A stretch of 64,000 bases of DNA, taken from NCBI GenBank assembly GCA_022843585.1, contig JALHNJ010000001.1, forward strand, positions 434,001 through 498,000, read 5' to 3'. Position numbers and translations under genes: made by a program. This document shows, in pieces, positions 27,807 to 35,055 of this stretch. The notes under the pieces are model-generated. The model made no database searches and had not been told where the DNA came from. It was given only the letters and a program-made list of their open reading frames with translations. Source of the stretch: Chitinophagaceae bacterium (GTDB lineage Bacteria > Bacteroidota > Bacteroidia > Chitinophagales > Chitinophagaceae). The first letter of the stretch is position 1. Every line of letters begins with the position of its first letter.

Positions 27807-27814
27807 TACTTTTG
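27807..27814 (+). promoter_or_regulatory. Candidate -7 box (TACTTTTG) close to the start codon
   Basis: TACTTTTG fits TAnnTTTG and is followed by only CACCAAC before the ATG at 27822, predicting a leader of a few bases. No clear TTG at the right distance was seen. Confidence 0.5.
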
Positions 27815-27821
27815 CACCAAC

Positions 27822-28535
27822 ATGGAGAAAGATGATCAAGTATACCGGGGAAAAATTTCGTTTATCAATTACGAAAAACAATTTGCAACAATAGACTACC
27901 TGCATAACACCAAACAAAAGTCTGTTAATTTCAAAACCAATGCACCCGATAGCGGGAAAAAACCACACCAGTTTAAATTAAGCGACAGTGTCGATTTTCA
28001 ATTGCGGCTATCTGACAGAGGTGATAAAATGACCGCTTTCAACGTAAAATTTATACATAATGAAGCAGTTGATCTGCTGCTGCAAAAAATTGATAAAGAG
28101 AACCGGTTCGCCGGGTATTTAAAAATAGTAGACGGAAAATTTTTTGTAAAAGAGATTGAGAGTTATGTGTTATTTCCTATTCAATTATCAAAATGGGAAA
28201 AAGAACCAGTAGAAACCGCTGCCAATGTAGCCATCAGTTTTAAATTGATAAATATTGATAAACCCAATAGTATTGCTGCCGAACTCTTCTCTCACAATTA
28301 TACAGCAGAATACAAAAAGGCATTACAACACTTCGAAAAAAAAATAAGTATAGAGGCAGTTGTTGCCAGAGTTTCTCCGCATGCGGTGTACCTGAATTTA
28401 TTTGGAGAAAAAATGCAGGCTAAGCTAATGGCAACGGAAGAAGAAAAAGAAGCAATTAAAGAAGGGGATATAATACCTGTTAATATCGTTCATCTTACCA
28501 GCAATAGAGTAGTAGTAAAGAGAGTTGAAAGGTGA
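27822..28535 (+). CDS. Hypothetical protein with cold-shock-like and S1-like segments
   Basis: A 237-residue cytoplasmic protein. The N-terminus, YRGKISFINYEKQFATIDYL, resembles the first strands of a cold-shock/OB-fold domain (GKxxxFNxxxGFxxI pattern). The last ~65 residues, VVARVSPHAVYLNLFG through INIVHLTSN, read like an S1-type OB fold. The middle is not recognised. RNA or single-strand binding is therefore plausible but unproven. It is divergent from the HD gene and shows a promoter almost at its start codon. Confidence 0.6.
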   Translation: MEKDDQVYRGKISFINYEKQFATIDYLHNTKQKSVNFKTNAPDSGKKPHQFKLSDSVDFQLRLSDRGDKMTAFNVKFIHNEAVDLLLQKIDKENRFAGYLKIVDGKFFVKEIESYVLFPIQLSKWEKEPVETAANVAISFKLINIDKPNSIAAELFSHNYTAEYKKALQHFEKKISIEAVVARVSPHAVYLNLFGEKMQAKLMATEEEKEAIKEGDIIPVNIVHLTSNRVVVKRVER

Positions 28536-28663
28536 GTAAGCAACTGGATATTCCCGCCACAGCGGTTTAAATTTTTATTCACCATTCAAAATCGTTCATT
28601 CACCGAAATGAAGTAACAGTTTGAAGCTGTCACTGGTAATTTGCAGCTTGAAAAATTGTTATT

Positions 28664-29692
28664 ATGTCATTAAAAATTACCGGCAAACTTCCATCAGGAA
28701 AATTGCTGCAAAGCTTACAACAATCTTCTAACTATAAGAAAGGTGCTTTCCAGAATTTATCACCCACAGCTATGAAACCTGAGGACGTTTCGTACTGGAA
28801 AATGCTGAAAACTTTTTTCAAAAAGCATCCTGAAACTTCACCACCCAATAAACTTCCTTTTGTAAAAACCGATCTAAAGAAATTAAATGGCGATGAACCA
28901 ATCATAGTTTGGTTCGGCCACTCCTCTTATTTTATTCGTATTGACCATAAAAATTTTTTGATAGATCCTGTGTTCAGTGGTAATGCGGCACCTGTTTCAT
29001 TTATGGTAAAAGCATTTCCGGGTAGTAATGAATATAAGGAAGAAGATATGCCGCCAATTGATTATCTCATTCTTACACATGATCATTACGACCATCTTGA
29101 CTTCAAAACTATTCGGAAACTAAAAAGCAAAGTTGGCAAAGTGATCTGTTCATTAGGTATCAGCTCTCATTTAAAGCACTGGGGATTTGCTACAAATAAT
29201 ATTACCGAATTAGATTGGTGGCAAACAACGCAATTGGAAGATTATATTCAATTAACCGCCGCACCTGCCCGCCATTTTTCAGGCAGAGGAATAAAAAGAG
29301 GGCAAACATTATGGTCTTCTTTCATTCTAAAAACAGCAACACATAATTTATACCTCGGAGGCGATTCAGGCTACGATTCTCATTTTAAAGAGATTGGTGA
29401 AAAGCATGGTCCGTTTGATATTGCTATTTTAGAATGTGGTCAATATAATACCATGTGGCCACTAATACATATGATGCCCGAAGAAACAGCACAAGCTGCG
29501 GTTGATCTGAAAGCAAAAGCATTACTACCTGTTCACTGGGGCAAGTTTAAACTCGGAATGCATCCCTGGAATGAATCAATCATACGAGTATCTGCTAAAG
29601 CCTCGGAATTAGGTGTGCCGATCAAAACCCCAAAAATCGGGGAGCCATTAATTATAGGAGGTGAATATTCGGGAACAAATTGGTGGGAATAA
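28664..29692 (+). CDS. MBL-fold metallohydrolase (UlaG/NAPE-PLD-like)
   Basis: A 342-residue cytoplasmic metallo-beta-lactamase-fold protein. The metal motif HDHYDHLD is at residues 139-146, with later ligands in PARHFSGRG, GGDSGYD and PVHWGKF. The pattern WFGHSSYFIRIDHKNFLIDPVF at the start is shared by UlaG-like lactonases and N-acyl-phosphatidylethanolamine phospholipase D-like proteins. In bacteria these are mostly uncharacterised. It stands between the OB-fold gene and the ribosomal operon, with no clear link to either. Confidence 0.85.
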   Translation: MSLKITGKLPSGKLLQSLQQSSNYKKGAFQNLSPTAMKPEDVSYWKMLKTFFKKHPETSPPNKLPFVKTDLKKLNGDEPIIVWFGHSSYFIRIDHKNFLIDPVFSGNAAPVSFMVKAFPGSNEYKEEDMPPIDYLILTHDHYDHLDFKTIRKLKSKVGKVICSLGISSHLKHWGFATNNITELDWWQTTQLEDYIQLTAAPARHFSGRGIKRGQTLWSSFILKTATHNLYLGGDSGYDSHFKEIGEKHGPFDIAILECGQYNTMWPLIHMMPEETAQAAVDLKAKALLPVHWGKFKLGMHPWNESIIRVSAKASELGVPIKTPKIGEPLIIGGEYSGTNWWE

Positions 29693-29810
29693 TAACCGTT
29701 CAGTGAAGACGCTTATTTTTTCCGTCAAAATTATTATTGAAAATCAATAAATTACAAAGGTCTCGTAAAAATAAACTCTCCAAATTATAGGTTTCAATTC
29801 TTCTCCAACC

Positions 29811-29818
29811 TACCTTTG
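29811..29818 (+). promoter_or_regulatory. -7 box (TACCTTTG) of the rplM-rpsI-rpsB-tsf operon
   Basis: TACCTTTG is a perfect TAnnTTTG match. The predicted transcript starts near 29823, about 93 bases before rplM. The -33 side has only TTTC near 29792. Confidence 0.6.
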
Positions 29819-29821
29819 CAC

Positions 29822-29915
29822 TCCCATTTAAAAAGGGAACAAGTTGAGGGATAGCTCACTTGTTTATTATTTAACTGCTGAAAGCGATGAGCCAACAGCA
29901 AAAAGATTTCTAAAA
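29822..29915 (+). promoter_or_regulatory. Structured 5' leader of rplM, candidate ribosomal-protein leader
   Basis: Two short stems can be drawn: TCCC (29822-29825) with GGGA (29835-29838), and AACAAGT-T-GAG (29838-29848) with CTCACTTGTT (29855-29864) around GGATAG. The two stems share base 29838, so they may compete. The remaining ~50 bases to the ATG are A-rich and unstructured. Autogenous control by L13 through such leaders is known in bacteria; here it is inference. Confidence 0.35.
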
Positions 29916-30359
29916 ATGAGCAAATTACATTTCACAACGAAACATGCGAACGAGGCTACCGTGCAACGTACTTGGTATGTTGTAGATGGTACTAATCAAA
30001 CCGTTGGACGTATGTGTGCTAAAATTGCTGCGATACTTCGTGGTAAGAACAAAGCATACTATACTCCACACGTTGACACTGGTGACTACATCATCGTTAT
30101 CAACTGCGAAAAAATTGTTTTAACTGGTAACAAACTGGATCAGAAAGTATATGATACTTTCAGTGGTTATCCGGGTGGCCGTAAAGAAGAAGTTGCAAGA
30201 AACCTGATCAATCGCCGGCCAGAAGTGGTTATCGAAAGAGCAGTAAAAGGCATGCTTCCTAAAAATCGTTTAGGCCGCAAGATGTACAAAAAATTATTTG
30301 TGTACACTGGTGCTGCACATCCGCACACTGCACAACAACCAAAAGAACTTAAATTCTAA
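29916..30359 (+). CDS. rplM: 50S ribosomal protein L13
   Basis: A 147-residue ribosomal protein from ATG 29916. The diagnostic segments are [36 protein letters not shown] and [13 protein letters not shown]. The frame runs 72 bases further upstream, but that part carries the leader stems and no conserved residues. It is the first gene of rplM-rpsI-rpsB-tsf, the usual order in Bacteroidota. L13 is an early-assembly protein of the large subunit. Confidence 0.97.
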   Translation: MSKLHFTTKHANEATVQRTWYVVDGTNQTVGRMCAKIAAILRGKNKAYYTPHVDTGDYIIVINCEKIVLTGNKLDQKVYDTFSGYPGGRKEEVARNLINRRPEVVIERAVKGMLPKNRLGRKMYKKLFVYTGAAHPHTAQQPKELKF

Positions 30360-30390
30360 AAACCAGCTATTAGCTAAAAGCATATAAAAA

Positions 30391-30780
30391 ATGGAAAAGC
30401 AAAAAAACGGAATTGGTCGTCGTAAAGCAGCTGTGACAAGGGTGTTTCTTTCAAAAGGAGAAGGCGCTATCACAGTAAACGATAAAGACTACAAAACTTA
30501 TTTTCCTCTGGTTTATTTACAAAACCAGGTGGAACGTCCACTTAAAACAGTTGATGTTGCCAGCAAATTTGATGTAAAGATCAATGCAGCAGGTGGTGGT
30601 GTTAAAGGACAGGCAGAAGCAGCTATGCTGGGCATTGCAAGGGTATTGGTAGAGATCAATCCTGAGTTTCGTCCTGCATTAAAAGCAGCTGGCTTATTGA
30701 AAAGAGATCCAAGATCAGTTGAACGTAAGAAATTTGGTCATAAGAAAGCTCGTCGTAGCTACCAGTTCTCTAAACGTTAA
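30391..30780 (+). CDS. rpsI: 30S ribosomal protein S9
   Basis: A 129-residue ribosomal protein. It opens NGIGRRKAAVTRVFL, contains GGGVKGQAEAAMLGIAR, and ends in the invariant SKR tail whose terminal residues reach the P-site tRNA. It follows rplM by 31 bases, as in most bacteria where L13 and S9 are co-transcribed. Confidence 0.98.
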   Translation: MEKQKNGIGRRKAAVTRVFLSKGEGAITVNDKDYKTYFPLVYLQNQVERPLKTVDVASKFDVKINAAGGGVKGQAEAAMLGIARVLVEINPEFRPALKAAGLLKRDPRSVERKKFGHKKARRSYQFSKR

Positions 30781-30788
30781 TCTGGTTA

Positions 30789-30818
30789 TTGGTTGCTGGT
30801 TTTACTACCAGCAGCCAA
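30789..30818 (+). promoter_or_regulatory. 12-bp hairpin in the rpsI-rpsB gap
   Basis: TTGGTTGCTGGT pairs with ACCAGCAGCCAA (one G-U pair) around a TTTACT loop. No T-run follows, so it is not a standard terminator. It may be a processing site, an attenuator or an S2 control element. Confidence 0.5.
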
Positions 30819-30860
30819 CAAGCAACATAATTAGAATATAAACTCTTTATAAAAAAGAAA

Positions 30861-31766
30861 ATGGAAAATAACACTTCACTACAACAGCAACTTTTGGAAG
30901 CAGGTGTACACTTCGGTCACTTGAAGAAGAAATGGAATCCTAAGATGTTGCCTTACATCTTCGCTGAAAAGAAAGGTATTCACATCATCGACCTGAACAA
31001 AACAGTTGAGTGTCTTCAGGAAACTGCAGCTGCGATGAAACAAATTGCACGCAGTGGTAAGAAGATCTTATTTGTAGGTACTAAGAAGCAGGCAAAAGAC
31101 ATCGTAAAAGAATCTGCACAAAAAATAAACATGCCGTTCGTAACAGAACGTTGGTTAGGTGGTATGTTGACCAACTTCAACACGGTTCGTAAAAGTGTTA
31201 AGAAAATGCAGAGCATTGAAAAAATGTTAGGTGATGGTTCTTTCGACAGTATCACTAAAAAAGAACGTTTAACATTGAGTCGTGATAAAGACAAAATGGA
31301 AAAAGTATTAGGTGGTATCGCTCAGTTGGGCCGTGTACCTGCTGCTTTATTCTTAGTTGATATCGGGCATGAGCATATTGCATTAGCAGAAGCGAAGCGT
31401 TTAGGCGTTGCTACTTTTGGTGTAGTTGATACCAACTGCGATCCAAACAAAGTTGATTTCGCAATTCCAGGTAACGACGATGCTACTAAATCGATCGCCA
31501 TCATTGTTAACTATATCACTGCTGCTATTGCAGAAGGTCTTGCTGAAAGACAAGCTGCAAAAGATGAAGAAGTGGATGATGTAAGCGATGATGAAAAAGA
31601 AAGAAAAGCAGCAAGATTGGAAGCTGAAGCACAAGCTGAAGGTGGCCGTGGCGGCAGAGGCCGTGGTGCTGGCGGACCAGGCGGCGGTGCAGGTGGCGGA
31701 CAACGTCGTCGTACTCCGGGTGGAGCAGGCGGTGGTAGCAGAGGTCCGGGTGGTGGAAGAAGATAA
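30861..31766 (+). CDS. rpsB: 30S ribosomal protein S2 with a long Gly/Arg-rich tail
   Basis: A 301-residue S2, longer than the ~240 residues typical of E. coli. The core (about 1-235) is standard: LLEAGVHFGHLKKKWNPKM, FVGTKKQAKDIV, ERWLGGMLTNF. The last ~60 residues first turn acidic (AKDEEVDDVSDDEKERKAAR), then become a Gly/Arg-rich stretch (GGRGGRGRGAGGPGGG and similar to the end). Such RGG-like tails bind RNA in other proteins; here the effect is unknown. The tail keeps the frame cleanly to the stop, so it is real coding sequence. Confidence 0.97.
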   Translation: MENNTSLQQQLLEAGVHFGHLKKKWNPKMLPYIFAEKKGIHIIDLNKTVECLQETAAAMKQIARSGKKILFVGTKKQAKDIVKESAQKINMPFVTERWLGGMLTNFNTVRKSVKKMQSIEKMLGDGSFDSITKKERLTLSRDKDKMEKVLGGIAQLGRVPAALFLVDIGHEHIALAEAKRLGVATFGVVDTNCDPNKVDFAIPGNDDATKSIAIIVNYITAAIAEGLAERQAAKDEEVDDVSDDEKERKAARLEAEAQAEGGRGGRGRGAGGPGGGAGGGQRRRTPGGAGGGSRGPGGGRR

Positions 31767-31844
31767 GATTAGTTTGTGGTTCGGAGTTTATTGTTTGTAG
31801 TTAAATACAATCACTGACCCAGCTGAATTACTACTATCAACTTC

Positions 31845-31884
31845 GTTGCGTCGCACTCTTGTACGTTCTGTTCATTACTGAGCA
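31845..31884 (+). repeat. Dispersed intergenic repeat, copy B (diverged)
   Basis: GTTGCGTCGCACTCTTGT, then 16 variable bases and TGAGCA. It has the same spacing as the 59739-59787 copy: TTGCGTCGCAC, one changed base, CTTGT, 16 bases, TGAGCA. It lies in the 195-base gap between rpsB and tsf, which otherwise shows no gene. Confidence 0.55.
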
Positions 31885-31961
31885 TTGTGTAGGGAGGCTG
31901 CAAATAGAAAACCAAGTGCGTAGGAGAATTTTTAATTCCTAATTATTAATCATTAATTATC

Positions 31962-32798
31962 ATGAGTACTGTAACAATAAGTGCACAAGACATAAACAAA
32001 CTTCGCCAGGCTACTGGTGCTGGTATGATGGATTGCCGTAAGGCATTAACAGAAACAAACGGCGATTTTGAAGCCGCTATCGACTGGTTGCGTAAACAAG
32101 GCCAGAAAGTAGCTGCTAAAAGAAGCGACCGTGAAGCAAAAGAAGGTGTAGTAATTGCACAAACAACTGCCGATAATAAAAAAGGTATTGTAGTATGCGT
32201 AAGCTGCGAAACTGACTTCGTATCTAAGAATGAAGACTTCATCAGCATGGTAAAAAGCATTGCTGATGTAGCTATTAGTTCCGGCGTAAAAACAGTAGCA
32301 GAGTTAAACGAACAAGTAATAAACGGCGCTAAAGTAGCAGACCTTATCAATGATAAACTAGCTTCTATCGGCGAGAAAATTGGTATCACCCGTTTTGAAA
32401 TAGTAGAAGCTCCTTTTGTTTCATCTTACATACACGGTGCTAATCGTATCGGTGTATTAGTAGGATTGGATAAAGAAGCGGCTGAAGTAGGTAAAGATGT
32501 AGCCATGCAAATTGCCGCATTGAATCCTGTTGCAGTTGATGCTGCAAGTGTACCTGCTGAAGTTGTAGCAAGAGAAAAAGCCATCGTAATAGATGTAATG
32601 AAAGAAGACCCTAAAATGGCAGGCAAACCAGAAGAAATGCTGGCTAAAATTGCTGAAGGCAAAATGGGAGCTTTCTTTAAAGAGCAAACATTAACAGCAC
32701 AGGCTTTCGTAAAAGATGGCGGTAAATCTGTTGGTGATTACCTGAAAGAAAGTGGTAATGTAACCGTTACGGAGTTTAAGAGAGTAGCGTTAGGTTAA
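31962..32798 (+). CDS. tsf: Translation elongation factor Ts
   Basis: A 278-residue EF-Ts, the nucleotide exchange factor for EF-Tu. The N-terminal UBA-like domain reads INKLRQATGAGMMDCRKALTE (signature). The core contains VVCVSCETDFVSKNEDF, typical of the family, and a C-terminal extension GKSVGDYLKESGNVTVTEF. It closes the ribosomal operon, with a strong terminator 25 bases after the stop. The 195-base gap from rpsB is unusually long and holds a repeat copy. Confidence 0.98.
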   Translation: MSTVTISAQDINKLRQATGAGMMDCRKALTETNGDFEAAIDWLRKQGQKVAAKRSDREAKEGVVIAQTTADNKKGIVVCVSCETDFVSKNEDFISMVKSIADVAISSGVKTVAELNEQVINGAKVADLINDKLASIGEKIGITRFEIVEAPFVSSYIHGANRIGVLVGLDKEAAEVGKDVAMQIAALNPVAVDAASVPAEVVAREKAIVIDVMKEDPKMAGKPEEMLAKIAEGKMGAFFKEQTLTAQAFVKDGGKSVGDYLKESGNVTVTEFKRVALG

Positions 32799-32822
32799 TA
32801 AAACATATTATAGAATACATTA

Positions 32823-32857
32823 CAAGGCCCCGGTTTATACCGGGGCCTTGTTGTTTT
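32823..32857 (+). terminator. Strong intrinsic terminator after tsf
   Basis: CAAGGCCCCGGT, loop TTAT, ACCGGGGCCTTG, then TTGTTTT. A perfect 12-bp stem with six consecutive G-C pairs. It also lies past the 3' end of the convergent gene at 32884. Confidence 0.92.
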
Positions 32858-32883
32858 ATACAGTAAGATGTTATTAATAGGAA

Positions 32884-33183
32884 TTAGAAACATCTCCAGC
32901 ATCTTATTTTTCTTCCGAAAGACCTGGGGCATTTATATTGAACACAGTCTCTAACCATATTCGTTAGTACCCGTTGCCCTCCTCGATAAGTTGCTATTAG
33001 ATTTTTTTTATCATACACATAAAAAACGTGGTTTTGAGGAACAACTGAGTTGGGCATCACTCTAATCGTTGTGTCATTTATTTTTGTAATTAATTCTGCT
33101 TTTGCTGAGGCAGGAACTTGAGCCAGCGTACACTTAGACTGATACAAAAAAACAAGAAGGGTGAACATAAAATACTTTGTCAT
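32884..33183 (-). CDS. Small secreted protein with Cys-rich C-terminus
   Basis: A 99-residue protein not recognised. Residues 1-21 form a signal peptide (YFMFTLLVFLYQSKCTLAQ). The mature part has one strand-rich segment (NHVFYVYDKKNLIATYRGG) and a C-terminal block with four cysteines, RDCVQYKC followed by RKIRCWRCF, plus basic residues, which suggests disulfides or metal binding in the periplasm. It stands downstream of the kelch/haloperoxidase genes on the same strand, 149 bases away. Confidence 0.55.
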   Translation of the reverse strand: MTKYFMFTLLVFLYQSKCTLAQVPASAKAELITKINDTTIRVMPNSVVPQNHVFYVYDKKNLIATYRGGQRVLTNMVRDCVQYKCPRSFGRKIRCWRCF

Positions 33184-33332
33184 AAAATTTAATTTTTTGG
33201 TTTTAGAATAAAGACACTTTAAGTTTCTTTCTTTACTTGGGATTATTATAACAATTGTAGCTTCATTTAAATCATATGCTTATTTTTTTGATAAGGGATG
33301 ACGATTAAAATGGATATTGATTTTTTGAATTA

Positions 33333-34487
33333 TTAAAGCGAAAACTTATATATTCCCGCTATCGGATCATCTCCTTCATTCACAGCTCCTCCGGCCGAGT
33401 AAATAAAATTGTTATACGAAATGACAGATTGAAACAGCAGGTCGGAGTCCATGTACGTGTAGTGCCATGAATTGTTGAGTGTATTATAAATCTCAATTTT
33501 TTTGGAGTGATTAAACCAGCTCAACATTCCACCTATAAAGGCTATTTTATTATTTGAAGTACCAATAGGTATCCAAACTTTTCCTTCTGTAAGTGAAATT
33601 GTGGACCAGGAATTGGTAGCAGAATCATACATTTCAACAATACTCTGTAACAGACCATAATTACTTCCCGTGAAGAAAGCTTTGCCATTCAGTACTATTG
33701 ATGTTAGACTAATATGTGGTAAGCTAAGCTCTGTAGTACTCCAGCTATTTGCAGTTGCATCATATATATCTACTCTTTTTGTACTTCCGTTAATAGTTCT
33801 CCCACCGGCAAATAAAATTTTATTATCTACAACAGCAGCAGTGAAATCACCACGGGCTTCACTTAGTTCGGCAGTTGACCATGTATTAGTAGTTATATTA
33901 TAAATATCAACCCGTGATGTAACAGCAGGGTAATTTGTAATGCCTCCGGCAAAAAATACTTTGTCGCCAATAGCAGCAACAGCCATGTGGTGCCTGGCAA
34001 CACTAAGCTCCGCAATGCTCCAGGCATTTGTTACTGCATCATAAATATCAATCCGTGAAACCGGGTTTTGCCAGCCGTTGCTACATCCGCCTGCAAAAAA
34101 TGCTTTATTTCCATTGGCAATGCCTGCAATGTTGTATCTGGGTATGCTCAACTGACCAATTTGTATTGTATTAGTAGCGGGGTCAAAAATATCAACCTCA
34201 GGTGTTGCAACGTATTGAGTGGTGTAGCCCCCGGCAAACACAAATTTATTATTACAGACTACCGATGCCATTTCGGCTCTGGCAGATGACAGACTTCCAA
34301 CTTTTTCCCCTTGTGGAAAAGGTGATATAGATGAACCACTACCCGTTCCTGTCCCGCTACCACTGCCACTTCCGGAAGAGCCACTACCGGCACTATTGCC
34401 TCCACCCTGGTACAATGCGACAGGATCGCTTTTTGAGCAACTAATTGTAAGAAGGATAATCAATGAAATACTAAAGGCTTTTTTCAT
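33333..34487 (-). CDS. Kelch-repeat lipoprotein with a Gly/Ser linker
   Basis: A 384-residue lipoprotein with signal ending in LTISC (Cys17). A 30-residue Gly/Ser/Thr-only linker (GSGSSGSGSGSGTGTGSGSS) follows, then about six kelch repeats marked by FAGG(Y/C/I), VDIYD, NSWSTxELS motifs, predicting a six-bladed beta-propeller. The function of secreted kelch propellers varies and no catalytic residues are seen. It is the third gene after a haloperoxidase-like lipoprotein and a small lipoprotein, with gaps of 16 and 51 bases, so one operon is likely. Confidence 0.82.
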   Translation of the reverse strand: MKKAFSISLIILLTISCSKSDPVALYQGGGNSAGSGSSGSGSGSGTGTGSGSSISPFPQGEKVGSLSSARAEMASVVCNNKFVFAGGYTTQYVATPEVDIFDPATNTIQIGQLSIPRYNIAGIANGNKAFFAGGCSNGWQNPVSRIDIYDAVTNAWSIAELSVARHHMAVAAIGDKVFFAGGITNYPAVTSRVDIYNITTNTWSTAELSEARGDFTAAVVDNKILFAGGRTINGSTKRVDIYDATANSWSTTELSLPHISLTSIVLNGKAFFTGSNYGLLQSIVEMYDSATNSWSTISLTEGKVWIPIGTSNNKIAFIGGMLSWFNHSKKIEIYNTLNNSWHYTYMDSDLLFQSVISYNNFIYSAGGAVNEGDDPIAGIYKFSL

Positions 34488-34503
34488 AGCGCATTACATT
34501 TTA

Positions 34504-35004
34504 TTAACGAAAGCGAATTGTTAAACGGCCAGTAGGCGGATGTGAAGTATAAAGGGGAGTTCTTGGTGCATAATAAATTTGAAGTATCCACTCATATTCC
34601 CAACCGGGTCCGGGTAACCATGTGTGTAATATTTCTTGGTGAAAAAACCCTCCATTATTAATAGTGTCAAGAATATTAATGATATTTCTATTGTTCTCCA
34701 ATATGGATAATGAATCAATCCTGTCGGCAGTTGAACTATTGCTGTTAAATATGCGTTCGTTAAAATTGATCCGGTTGTATACAGAATTTCCACTTATAAA
34801 AGTTCCATTCCATGAATAGGGTAATTGTAAATAAATGTATGGTGAATTAGAATAAGTGTTAGTTGGTGGTATGGGCGGTATAGGAGGTAATGAACTTGCG
34901 TTTAATCTATTGACTCTTACTTCAAATAGCTCTCGTTTACTACAGGAACTAAGTATAGAAACAAATAAATAAATAGTGATTTTAATCAATAGTATATTTT
35001 TCAT
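34504..35004 (-). CDS. Hypothetical lipoprotein
   Basis: A 166-residue lipoprotein, signal ending in ILSSC. A Pro-rich stretch (SLPPIPPIPPTNTYSN) follows the anchor. The rest is aromatic and Asn-rich with no recognised domain (WLPGPGWEYEWILQIYYAP near the end). It lies between the haloperoxidase-like and kelch genes and may be a partner of either. Not recognised. Confidence 0.6.
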   Translation of the reverse strand: MKNILLIKITIYLFVSILSSCSKRELFEVRVNRLNASSLPPIPPIPPTNTYSNSPYIYLQLPYSWNGTFISGNSVYNRINFNERIFNSNSSTADRIDSLSILENNRNIINILDTINNGGFFHQEILHTWLPGPGWEYEWILQIYYAPRTPLYTSHPPTGRLTIRFR

Positions 35005-35055
35005 AAAGAAAATTTTGTATGCCGGGGAAATACTTTCCCCGGCATAAATGAATCA

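Noticed and set aside
29844-29915. 24-residue extension of L13
   Set aside because: The conserved L13 start is at ATG 29916 and the extension overlaps leader stems.
31588-31800. 70-codon ORF on the + strand overlapping the rpsB tail
   Set aside because: It is the out-of-frame reading of the Gly/Arg-rich repeats, with no similarity to a known protein.
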